From the NCBI GenBank assembly GCA_963836355.1, contig CAWIJO010000010.1, forward strand, positions 620,001-684,000: a stretch of 64,000 nucleotides of DNA. Reading direction: 5' to 3'. The stretch is from Palsa-506 sp963836355 (lineage in GTDB: Bacteria > Actinomycetota > Actinomycetes > Streptosporangiales > Streptosporangiaceae). The position numbers and the translations under genes were made by a program. Under the pieces are notes generated by a model that searched no databases, was not told the DNA's origin, and saw only the letters and a list, made by a program, of their open reading frames with translations. Of the stretch, positions 33,175 through 41,592 are shown in pieces (within the stretch, counting starts at the first letter, position 1; every line of letters begins with the position of its first letter).

Positions 33175-35640
33175 TCACAGCGACCCTTTCCGCTGCAGGT
33201 AGCTCAGCGCTCCCCAGCCGACCGGCACCGGCAGCCAGAAGGTCAGGATGCGGAACAGCAGCACCGCGCTGACCGCGGTGGCGCCGGGCAGGCCGGCCGC
33301 GCTCAAGCCGGCCGACAAGGCCGCCTCGACGGCGCCCAGGCCGCCCGGCGTCGGGACGATCGACCCGACGGCGCTGCCGGTCAGGTACACCACGGCGATG
33401 CTGGACAGCATCAGCGACCCGTCTAGCGCGCGGATGCAGGCCGCCAGGCAGAGGATGTAGCCGGCCGTCAGCAGGACCGCTCCGCCGATCCCCTCGGCCA
33501 GCTTGGCCGGCTGCTGCGCCACGTCCAGCAGCCGCGGGATGACCTGGCCGAGCATCGGGGCGATCCGGGCGCGCAGCAGCCGCCGCCCCGGCGGGGTGGC
33601 CAGCATGGCGAGGCCGACGGCGATAAGGCCGGCGATGACGAAGAAGACCCAGTGCGGCGGCTGCAGCGAGCTGTCCCTCGCCGTTCCCGATATCGCCGCG
33701 AAGATCACCAGCAGGCTCAGGTGCAGGGTCAGCGCAACCAGCTGCGACACGCCGACGCTGGCGGCGGAGTCGGCGGCCGAGACGCCGCTGCGCCGCAGGT
33801 ACCTGATGTTCAGTGCGACCCCGCCGACGGCGGCGGGCGTCACCAGCGTAACGAACGAGCCTGCGACCTGCACCAGCGCGGTGCGCGCCAGCCTCAGCCG
33901 TTCCAGCACGAAGCCAGACAGCGACCAGGCCGCACCGAGGTAGGTCGCCGCGGACAGGCCGAGCGCGACGATGCTCCACCGCCAGTCGGCGGACCGGAGC
34001 AGCGGGCCGATGCGAACCTGCGCCAGCTGGCCGGCCAGCAGGTAGACAGCGGCGACGGCGGCGATCAGGGTTACCAGCGTGCGCGGCCGGATCCGCTCCA
34101 GCTGAACCGGCCTGGCGTCGTCGCTCTCGACCGCGCCGAGCATCCGCTTGCGCAGGGCGGGCAGCACGTCCTTGCGGTGCCGCAGGGCCGCCCTGGTCGT
34201 CCGGTGCAGCGCTACCGGCTGCAGCAGCGGCACCACCGCGGCAAGATCGGCCGCCGCCGCCTTGGTCAGCGCGACGTCCGCGGCCCGGTCCGGCCCGACC
34301 AGCAGGGCGAACTCGGCGAGCAACTGCGCGACGTCGAGCCGGAGCTGCAGGTCGCTGGCGGCTACGTCGCCGCTGCCGAGCCCGAGCAGCATGACCTTGC
34401 CATCACCGGTGAGCAGCAGCCGGCCCGCGGTCAGCGCGCGGTGCGTCACCCGGTGCTGATGCAGCCGGAGCACCTCATCCCAGGCCAGCGAGAGCTGGTG
34501 GTCATCCGGCCCCGGCTGCAGCTCGGCCAGCGTCGTGCCCAGGTGATGGTCGTAGGCCAGCACGACTGCCTCCGGCCCGGCCCGGATGGCGGCGCGCAGC
34601 CGGGGTGCCAGGACGCCTGCCTGCGCGGCTGCGTAGGAAATCAGCGCCCGCCGCTCGACCAGCCGGTCCAGCGACAGCAGTGCCGCGCGCGACACCTGGG
34701 CCTGCAGCCAGACCGACCGGTACAGCCGGTAGAGCAGGCCGGCCGCCTGCTGGTCCCGGTCGAAGACGGTGATATCGAGCTGGCTGCCGTCCTGGATGGT
34801 CGCGGCGTACTGGCGGGATGCGATAGCGGTGCCGGCGGGCAGCCTTCGCATCGCGGTGATGCGGCAGCCCGCTGGGGCGAGCGCGCGGGCGATCTCGGTG
34901 GCCGGCGGCCGCCGGGACCGGTAGCCGACGGCATACCGCACGCCGAGCCCGATCCCCCGGCCGGCCAGCAGCGTGATGGCCAGCGCGAGCACCGTCGTCT
35001 GCGAAGCCACCAGGCTCACCAGCGAGTAGGTGACGACGGTAAGCCAGACCGCGGCGCGCCAGCGCGGCCGGCCGCTCAGCCCGATGATCGTGGTGTAGGC
35101 GGCTAGGCCGGCCAGCGCCGGATCGAGTGGCGGCAGGTTGCTCACGCCGGGCCGGGCCATCGTGATCGCGTCGTACAGCACCTGGCCGGAGGAAGTGCGC
35201 AGGAGGATATTGGCGACCGCGACGGCGACCGCGGCGAGCAGCCCGGTGCCGATGGCCTCGGCCAGCTGCCACTGCTGGCGGCGGACGATCTGGCGGAGCG
35301 CGAGCGCGGCCGGCAGCACGAGCAGCGCGATCGGCGCCAGCGGGTGGGCGATGGCGATGAGCGGGCCGGGCAGCCGCCGGCTGGCGCCGACGATGTCCTG
35401 CTCGGCACCGGTAGTGGCCGCGCGCGCCGCCAGCCCGATGCCGGCCACCAGCACGAGCTGGATTCCGTCGGCAATGAAACGCAGCAGGTCAACTGGCCGT
35501 CGCACGCGCTGCCTAAGCTGGTCGTCGACGCTGATCGCGGGATCCTTCCCGGTCTCGGCCAGGCCGGGCGATCCCAGCATGGCCGGGCCGGCCTGGCCCG
35601 CACGGCCGTCCGGCGGCGGCTCGTCCCTGCGCACCGTCAC
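33175..35640 (-). CDS. Pseudokinase fused to a flippase-like (LPG-synthase TM) domain
   Basis: 821 residues. Residues 45-245 contain six or so membrane helices. Residues 260-500 are a kinase-like domain related to AarF/RIO folds, with HRALTAGRLLL in place of HRDL and KVMLLGLGSGD in place of DFG, so the catalytic Asp is missing. Residues 530-815 are the lysylphosphatidylglycerol-synthase/YbhN-type transmembrane domain (LVTPAAVGGVALNIRYL, IVPTPGGLGAVEAALSAGL). Such proteins are thought to move or sense polyprenyl lipids. It starts with GTG 35640 without a good ribosome binding site; an internal start is possible. Confidence 0.8.
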   Translation of the reverse strand: MTVRRDEPPPDGRAGQAGPAMLGSPGLAETGKDPAISVDDQLRQRVRRPVDLLRFIADGIQLVLVAGIGLAARAATTGAEQDIVGASRRLPGPLIAIAHPLAPIALLVLPAALALRQIVRRQQWQLAEAIGTGLLAAVAVAVANILLRTSSGQVLYDAITMARPGVSNLPPLDPALAGLAAYTTIIGLSGRPRWRAAVWLTVVTYSLVSLVASQTTVLALAITLLAGRGIGLGVRYAVGYRSRRPPATEIARALAPAGCRITAMRRLPAGTAIASRQYAATIQDGSQLDITVFDRDQQAAGLLYRLYRSVWLQAQVSRAALLSLDRLVERRALISYAAAQAGVLAPRLRAAIRAGPEAVVLAYDHHLGTTLAELQPGPDDHQLSLAWDEVLRLHQHRVTHRALTAGRLLLTGDGKVMLLGLGSGDVAASDLQLRLDVAQLLAEFALLVGPDRAADVALTKAAAADLAAVVPLLQPVALHRTTRAALRHRKDVLPALRKRMLGAVESDDARPVQLERIRPRTLVTLIAAVAAVYLLAGQLAQVRIGPLLRSADWRWSIVALGLSAATYLGAAWSLSGFVLERLRLARTALVQVAGSFVTLVTPAAVGGVALNIRYLRRSGVSAADSAASVGVSQLVALTLHLSLLVIFAAISGTARDSSLQPPHWVFFVIAGLIAVGLAMLATPPGRRLLRARIAPMLGQVIPRLLDVAQQPAKLAEGIGGAVLLTAGYILCLAACIRALDGSLMLSSIAVVYLTGSAVGSIVPTPGGLGAVEAALSAGLSAAGLPGATAVSAVLLFRILTFWLPVPVGWGALSYLQRKGSL

Positions 35641-35778
35641 GCCACGATCGTTTCATCTGGCTGATCAGGCGCAATGGGCGCATCGGGCCGGCCGGAGAAT
35701 CAGGCGTGTGGCGCGCCCGGCCGGAATGTTGCGGCCCGAATGTATACGGACGGCCATCACCGGGCCTAGCATGCGCAC

Positions 35779-38322
35779 GTGCCGATGGTGTTCGGGATTG
35801 TCAAGCGCGTGCTGGTCGGCAGGCCAGTGCAGAGTGCCCGGCTGGGCCACACGCTGCTGCCGAAGAGGATCGCGCTGCCGGTTTTCGCCAGCGACGCGCT
35901 GTCCTCGGTTGCCTATGCCACCGAGGAAATCCTGATCGTGCTGTCCGTCGGCGGGATCGCGCTGTTCTCCTACACGCCATGGATCGCGCTCGCGGTCGGC
36001 GTGCTGATGCTCGTTGTGGTGGCCTCCTACCGGCAGAACGTGCACGCGTACCCGTCCGGCGGCGGCGACTACGAGGTGGCAAGCACCAATCTTGGGCAGC
36101 GCGTCGGCCTGGCGGTGGCCAGCGCGCTGATGGTCGATTACACGCTGACGGTCGCGGTTTCCGTGTCGGCTGGGGTAGCGAACCTGGCGTCGGCGTTTCC
36201 CGGGCTCGCCCCGCAGGTGACACTTATCGCGGTGCTCGTCGTGACCGGGATCGCGCTGATAAACCTGCGCGGCGTGCGGGAATCGGGGACAGCCTTCGCA
36301 ATCCCCACCTACTGCTTCGTCGGCGTGGTCACACTGATGATCGTCTGGGGCGTCACCCGGCTGGGCCTGGGCCATCATCTGCGCGCTGAGAGCGTGGCCT
36401 ACCACCCGCCGGCCCACCACTACGGCGGGCTGCTGCTGCTCTTCCTGCTGCTCCGGGCATTCTCCTCCGGCTGCACGGCGCTGACCGGCGTGGAGGCGAT
36501 CAGCAACGGCGTGCCCGCGTTCCGCAAGCCGAAGAGCAAGAATGCGGCGACCACGCTCGCGCTGCTCGGCGGCATTGCCGTGTCCATGTTCGCCGGCGTC
36601 ACGGCACTGGCGCTGATCAGCCACGTGCACGTGTGCCCGAGCCCGTCGCAGTGCATCGGCCTGCCGCCCGGGCAGACACAGCCCACCGTGATAGCGCAGG
36701 TCGGCAGTGCGGTGTTCGGCGGCGCCTCCCCGCTGTTCTACCTGCTGTCACTGGTGACCGCGCTGATCCTGGTGCTGGCGGCGAACACCGCGTTCAACGG
36801 CTTCCCGGTGCTGGCGTCGATCCTGTCCAGGGATGGCTTCCTGCCCCGTCAGCTGCATACTCGCGGCGACCGGCTCGCGTTCAGCAACGGGATCCTGCTG
36901 CTGTCCGGCTTCGCGATCCTGCTGATCGTGATCTTCCAGGCCTCGCCGACCCGGCTGATCCAGCTTTACATCATCGGCGTCTTCGTATCGTTCGTGTGCA
37001 GCCAGACCGGGATGATCAGGCACTGGAACCGGCTGCTGCGCAGCACCACCGACCCGCGGGCCAGGCTGCAGATGTACCGGTCCCGGATCATCAACACGAT
37101 AGGCGCGTGCTTCACCGCCGTCGTGCTGGTCATCGTGCTGCTGTCCAAGTTCGCCAGCGGCGCCTGGATCGTCGTCGTGGCGATGCCGGTGATCTGGCTT
37201 ACCATGCGCGGCATACACCGGCACTACGCCAACGTCGCACTAGAGCTGACCCCGGCGGCCGGCGTGCCGGTTACGACGCTGCCCGCCAGCAACCGGGCCA
37301 TCGTGCTGGTATCCAAGCTGCACCTGCCGACATTGCGGGCACTCGCCTACGCGCGGGCGACCAGGCCCAGTCACCTGGAGGCCATCACGGTCGAGGTGGA
37401 CGAGGCCGAGACGCTGCGGCTGAAGGAGGAATGGGACCGCATCGGCCTGGGAATCCCGCTTACCATCGTCGCCTCGCCGTACCGGGAGATCACCCGGCCG
37501 GTGATGGATTACGTGAAGCGGCTGCGCCGAGAAAGCCCGCGCGACATCGTGACGGTCTACATCCCCGAGTACGTGCTCGGGCACTGGTGGGAGCAGCTGC
37601 TGCACAACCAGACGGCGCTGCGGCTGAAGACCAGGCTGCTGCAGCTACGCGGCGTGGTGGTCGCCAGCGTGCCGTATCAGCTGAGCTCGGCGACCCGCCT
37701 GCAGGCTGCGGCGAAGGCCGCGGGGGGGTCGCTGCGGCCGGCCAGGCCGGCCGCCGCCAGCCCGGACGGCACCGGCGCCCAGCAGCCCGGGTCTGTGCCG
37801 CCCGGGTCTGTGCCGCCCGGGTCAGTGCCGGCCGGGTCAGTGCCGGCCGGGTCAGTGCCGGCCGGGTCAGCACCGCCCGGCCCGCCGCGTCCCGGCGCGG
37901 CGCGGCCCGAGGGCAATAAGGCCGCACTGCCCACGGCCAGCCAGCCAGCGCCGAGGTTCAAGCGGCTGTCCGCGTTGCGGCGGCTGACAGCGGCCCGCGA
38001 CCAGCTGCACGCTGAGGAAGTGCAGGAGGAGATTCACCAGGTCAGCGCGAAGGCAATCGCCGACTGCGACGACCGCGAGATGGCTGACGTGGCTGGCACG
38101 CTGCGGACGGTGACGCTGCGGCCGCGGGGGAACAGCCTCACCATGGAGGCCGACCTGTGGGACGGCAGCGGCAGCATCACGCTCGTCTGGCTGGGCAGGC
38201 GTGACATTCCCGGCATCAGGCCGGGCCGCAGCATCGTCGTGCACGGGCGGATAACCCGGATCAAGGGCGAGCTGACGATCTTCAACCCGGTCTACGAGCT
38301 GCGCTCGTCAGGCAGTGACTGA
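35779..38322 (+). CDS. APC-family permease with C-terminal OB-fold domain (fusion)
   Basis: 847 residues. Residues 1-480 are an APC amino-acid/potassium permease with 12 helices (FASDALSSVAYATEE, GGGDYEVASTNLGQRVG, FSSGCTALTGVEAISNGVP). Residues 490-690 are the usual cytosolic C-domain. A repeat linker follows (PGSVP units). Residues 735-847 are a full OB-fold nucleic-acid-binding protein (DCDDREMADVAGTLRTVTL, GSGSITLVWLGRRDIPGIRPG, FNPVYEL). In other actinomycetes this OB-fold protein is a separate gene near the permease and TrkA. GTG 35779 starts the protein. Its last 15 bases overlap the end of convergent kdpE. Confidence 0.88.
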   Translation: MPMVFGIVKRVLVGRPVQSARLGHTLLPKRIALPVFASDALSSVAYATEEILIVLSVGGIALFSYTPWIALAVGVLMLVVVASYRQNVHAYPSGGGDYEVASTNLGQRVGLAVASALMVDYTLTVAVSVSAGVANLASAFPGLAPQVTLIAVLVVTGIALINLRGVRESGTAFAIPTYCFVGVVTLMIVWGVTRLGLGHHLRAESVAYHPPAHHYGGLLLLFLLLRAFSSGCTALTGVEAISNGVPAFRKPKSKNAATTLALLGGIAVSMFAGVTALALISHVHVCPSPSQCIGLPPGQTQPTVIAQVGSAVFGGASPLFYLLSLVTALILVLAANTAFNGFPVLASILSRDGFLPRQLHTRGDRLAFSNGILLLSGFAILLIVIFQASPTRLIQLYIIGVFVSFVCSQTGMIRHWNRLLRSTTDPRARLQMYRSRIINTIGACFTAVVLVIVLLSKFASGAWIVVVAMPVIWLTMRGIHRHYANVALELTPAAGVPVTTLPASNRAIVLVSKLHLPTLRALAYARATRPSHLEAITVEVDEAETLRLKEEWDRIGLGIPLTIVASPYREITRPVMDYVKRLRRESPRDIVTVYIPEYVLGHWWEQLLHNQTALRLKTRLLQLRGVVVASVPYQLSSATRLQAAAKAAGGSLRPARPAAASPDGTGAQQPGSVPPGSVPPGSVPAGSVPAGSVPAGSAPPGPPRPGAARPEGNKAALPTASQPAPRFKRLSALRRLTAARDQLHAEEVQEEIHQVSAKAIADCDDREMADVAGTLRTVTLRPRGNSLTMEADLWDGSGSITLVWLGRRDIPGIRPGRSIVVHGRITRIKGELTIFNPVYELRSSGSD
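37786..37875 (+). repeat. 15-bp tandem repeat x6 in the permease-OB linker
   Basis: Six units such as CCCGGGTCTGTGCCG and GCCGGGTCAGTGCCG encode Pro/Ala-Gly-Ser-Val-Pro repeats that form the linker between the permease and the OB-fold domain. Confidence 0.92.
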
Positions 38323-39009
38323 CTTGCTCTGCTCGGCGCCAGTAAAGCGGTAGCCCATGCCCGGCTCGGTGAGCAGATAGCGCGGCCGGGACGGATCCGG
38401 CTCCAGTTTCCTGCGCAGGTGCGCGACGTAGACGCGGAGGTAATTTCCCTCGGTCTCGTACTGTGGCCCCCACACTTCCTGCAGCAGCTGCCGCTGGGTC
38501 ACCAGCCGGTCGCAGTTGCGTACCAGGACCTCGAGCAACTGCCATTCGGTGGGCGTCAGCCGGACATCGTGGCCATCCTTGGTGACGCGCTTGTCGGCGA
38601 GGTCGACGGTGAAGTCGGCGGTGATCACGACCGGCTCATCCGGCGCGCGGGAGGCCCGCCGCACGGCGGCGCGCAGCCGGGCCAGCAACTCGTCCATCCC
38701 GAAGGGCTTGGTGACATAGTCATCGGCGCCCGCGTCGAGTGCGGCCACCTTCTGGCTTTCCTGGCCCCACGCGGACAGCACGATAATCGGCGTCGAGGAC
38801 CAGCCGCGGACTCCCCTGATAACCTCCGTGCCGGCCATGTCCGGCAGCCCGAGGTCGAGAATCACCACATCCGGGCGGTCTCGCGCGATCGCGGCCAGGC
38901 CAGTCGCGCCGTCCGCGGCGACGCTGACCTCGTATTTACGCGCGGCGAGGTTGATCCGCAATGCCCGCAGGATCGGCGCCTCGTCGTCGATCACGAGCAC
39001 CCGGGTCAC
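38308..39009 (-). CDS. kdpE: KdpE-like response regulator
   Basis: 233 residues. The receiver domain (VLVIDDEAPILRALRINL, phospho-Asp in VVILDLGLPDMAG, YVTKPFGMDELLARLR) and the OmpR winged helix (LTPTEWQLLEVLVRN, LRVYVAHLRRKLEPDP, TEPGMGYRF) are those of KdpE. It starts with GTG at 39009, 13 bases after the sensor stop. No kdpFABC transporter genes are in the window, so the target may be elsewhere or include the adjacent APC permease. Its 3' end overlaps the permease gene by 15 bases on the opposite strand. Confidence 0.9.
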   Translation of the reverse strand: MTRVLVIDDEAPILRALRINLAARKYEVSVAADGATGLAAIARDRPDVVILDLGLPDMAGTEVIRGVRGWSSTPIIVLSAWGQESQKVAALDAGADDYVTKPFGMDELLARLRAAVRRASRAPDEPVVITADFTVDLADKRVTKDGHDVRLTPTEWQLLEVLVRNCDRLVTQRQLLQEVWGPQYETEGNYLRVYVAHLRRKLEPDPSRPRYLLTEPGMGYRFTGAEQSKSVTA

Positions 39010-39022
39010 GGCCCGGCCCAGG

Positions 39023-41317
39023 TCATGGCCCGGCCCGCACTGCGGGGCTGGTGGCCCGGCTGGCCACCGGGAGCGCCACCCGGATCGTCAGGCCGCCGCC
39101 TTCGGTGTCGGCCGCGGTAACCGAGCCACCCATGGTGTCGGTGAACCCCTTGACGACGGCTAGGCCGAGTCCTACCCCGGTTCCGGTGTTGCGCGCGCTA
39201 AGCCGCTCGAACGGCTTGAATATGCGCGGCTTCAGCTCATCGGGCACGCCGGGGCCATGATCTACGACCTCAAGTACCACCAGCTCGCCGCGCTGCTCCG
39301 CGTAAAGGGCAGGCGGCCGGCCCGGCGGCGAGTAGGCCAGCGCGTTAGCGAACAGGTTGGCGAGCACCCGCTCCAGCAAGCCCGGGTCGGTGCGCACCAG
39401 CGGCAGCCCGTCGGGTACCGCCAGCTGGACGGTCATGCCGGTGTCCAGCCCGCGCAGGGCAACCGGCGCTACCTCGTCGATCGCCGTCGGCCGCAGGAAA
39501 GGCCGCAGCGAGCCAGCCGACAGGCGGCTCATGTCGAGCAAGTTGCCGATCAGGGCGTCCAGGCGGTCAGCGGACTGCTCGATGGTCGCCAGCAGCGCCG
39601 CCTCGTCCGCGGCCGTCCACTGCACGTCTGTCTGGCGCAGCGTGCTCACGCTCGCCTTGATCGACGCCAGCGGCGTCCGCAGGTCGTGGCTGACCGCGGC
39701 GAGCAGCGCGGTGCGCATCCTGTTGCCTTCGGCCAGCGCCTCTGCCTGGGCCGCCTGTGTGCGGAGCCGGTCCCGGTCAAGAGCGGCTGCTGCCTGGGCG
39801 GCAAAGCCGTCAAGCACCCGCGTGCTGAGCGGCCGGGTCTGCCCGGCGATCAGCAGCGCGAGCCCCGGCCGCACGTCCACCTGGGTCACCGGCGCTGATT
39901 CCGGTGCCGTACCGCGCATGGCTATCCTGACCCACTGGCCGCCGGCTAGCTCGACGAGCTCGGCGCGGCCCTGCCAGGTCCGGACCAGGTGATCAAGGAC
40001 AGCCGCCGGGGTGTCCGCCCCGCCGAGCACCGTCTGCGCGAGCGCCAGCAGCGACGCGGCGTCCTCCCCGCTGCGGGCGGCCTGTACCGCCCGCCGCGCG
40101 GCAAGGTGCACCACGCTGCTGACCGTCACTGCGACCGTGACGAAGAGCATCAGGGCAAGCAGGTTCCGCGGCTCGGCGACCGTCAGCGTGTGCAGCGGCG
40201 CGGTGAAGTACCAGTTCAGCAGAAGGCTGGCGGTGATCGCGCCGAGGACGGCCGGCCAGAAGCCGCCTACCACGGCGATCGCGACCACGGCGACGAGGTA
40301 GAGCAGCAGGTCGTCGGCCAGGTCCAGGTGAGCCTGGCCGGCCACTAGCGCCGCGGTCAGCAGGGGCAGTCCCGCTGCCAGCAGCACGCCGGCCAGCCGC
40401 CGCCGGGTGCCGATGCCGCCGGAGAGGTCAAGCAGCCCGTGCCCGCGGCGGGCCATCGCGGTCGCCGTGGTCAGCCCGGCGCGGGCCCCGGCGGGCGATG
40501 CGTCCTGGCCCGGCCGGGTGACCGGCGCCGAGTCGGCGTCGTGCGCTGCGGTCAGCCCGTTGCCCGCCGCGGCCGACCCGTTGCCTGGGCCGGCCGACCC
40601 GTTGCCTGCGGCGGCCGGCCCGTTGCCTGCTGCGGCTGGCTGCGCGTCCCGGTTCGGCTGTCCGGTGGCTGCCGGGATGGCACCCGGCGCGCTGGTCAGC
40701 CCGTTGCCGGCCGCGGCCGGCCCGGCGGCCTGGCCCGGCTGCGCGAGACCGGGGACGCTGGCTGCTGGCGGGCCGGATTCCTGCGTGCTGCCCTGCCCTG
40801 CGGGAGGGTGGCCGGCCAGGGCAGCACTGGCGGGCAGGTCTGGGCCGCCGGGCAGGACTGGGCCGCCGGGCAAGCCAAAATCTGCGGGCTCGGCTGCGTC
40901 AGCGGGCAGGTATATGCCAGCGGGCAGGTCCGCGCCAGAGGCGTCCACAATCAACAGTCTGGACGAAGATTCGATGCGCCGCACTATCAGGCCGACCCCA
41001 ACGCCGCCAGTAGCCACCGCGGCGAGCACGGCGGCCGCGTGCACGGCCAGCGAGCCGCCCGGCCGGAGTTGACCGTATGGCGGGCCGGCGAAGCCGACCG
41101 CCGTGAGCCAGCCGATTCCCGTCAACAACGGCGCGATGGCCGGCTCCGCGACCAGCGAACTGGCCCCCACTACCACCGCGGCGAGTACCAGCACCGCGCC
41201 GGCTGCGAGCCGGCCGTGCAGCATCGCGGCGGCCGCGCCGATCACGAGCAGCATGGCGAAGCCCGCCGGCAGCGCGAGCGGCGCCGCAAGACCGCGCCGT
41301 TGGGTGGCAGTACTCAT
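39023..41317 (-). CDS. KdpD-like sensor histidine kinase lacking the N-terminal KdpD domain
   Basis: 764 residues. Classical KdpD begins with a 350-residue Walker/Usp module; here the N-terminus is instead four membrane helices (residues 10-110) and a Gly/Asn/Ala-rich stretch of about 140 residues. Next come DUF4118 helices (LLLYLVAVVAIAVVGGFWPA, SLLLNWYFTAPLHTLTV), a GAF-like part, HisKA (LLAAVSHDLRTPLASIKASV) and HATPase (ANLFANALAYSPPG, VDHGPGVPDE, GVGLGLAVVKGF). It pairs with kdpE downstream. The altered N-terminus suggests an input other than the standard one. Confidence 0.85.
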   Translation of the reverse strand: MSTATQRRGLAAPLALPAGFAMLLVIGAAAAMLHGRLAAGAVLVLAAVVVGASSLVAEPAIAPLLTGIGWLTAVGFAGPPYGQLRPGGSLAVHAAAVLAAVATGGVGVGLIVRRIESSSRLLIVDASGADLPAGIYLPADAAEPADFGLPGGPVLPGGPDLPASAALAGHPPAGQGSTQESGPPAASVPGLAQPGQAAGPAAAGNGLTSAPGAIPAATGQPNRDAQPAAAGNGPAAAGNGSAGPGNGSAAAGNGLTAAHDADSAPVTRPGQDASPAGARAGLTTATAMARRGHGLLDLSGGIGTRRRLAGVLLAAGLPLLTAALVAGQAHLDLADDLLLYLVAVVAIAVVGGFWPAVLGAITASLLLNWYFTAPLHTLTVAEPRNLLALMLFVTVAVTVSSVVHLAARRAVQAARSGEDAASLLALAQTVLGGADTPAAVLDHLVRTWQGRAELVELAGGQWVRIAMRGTAPESAPVTQVDVRPGLALLIAGQTRPLSTRVLDGFAAQAAAALDRDRLRTQAAQAEALAEGNRMRTALLAAVSHDLRTPLASIKASVSTLRQTDVQWTAADEAALLATIEQSADRLDALIGNLLDMSRLSAGSLRPFLRPTAIDEVAPVALRGLDTGMTVQLAVPDGLPLVRTDPGLLERVLANLFANALAYSPPGRPPALYAEQRGELVVLEVVDHGPGVPDELKPRIFKPFERLSARNTGTGVGLGLAVVKGFTDTMGGSVTAADTEGGGLTIRVALPVASRATSPAVRAGP
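40555..40640 (-). repeat. 21-bp repeats coding AAAGNGx in the KdpD-like protein
   Basis: Four imperfect 7-residue units (AAAGNGP, AAAGNGS, AGPGNGS, AAAGNGL) lie in the linker between the membrane parts. Low-complexity coding repeat. Confidence 0.75.
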
Positions 41318-41592
41318 CTCGCTGCCAGGTTCACCTGCCGCCCAGGCGCACGTCGATGACCTTTACACGTTCTTAACGCCGTCCCGGCCCTTCTTCACAC
41401 GCCATTAGCGCCACCAGCCGGGCGCCCCGCGGGTCTGATTCCTTGATCGCGGAAGATTTGCGCGCTGGCACCCCCCGGAGCATCCGTGATCATGAACGAG
41501 GTGGGCTTGCGCGGCGCGGGACCGCGGGACGGCGGCGGGGCGGGTCGGGCCGGGGCGGGTTGGGGCCGGGCGGGTTGGGGCGGGCGCGCTGA

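Noticed and set aside
33652..35106. A 484-codon plus-strand frame opposite the pseudokinase-flippase gene
   Set aside because: Antisense shadow without recognisable domains.
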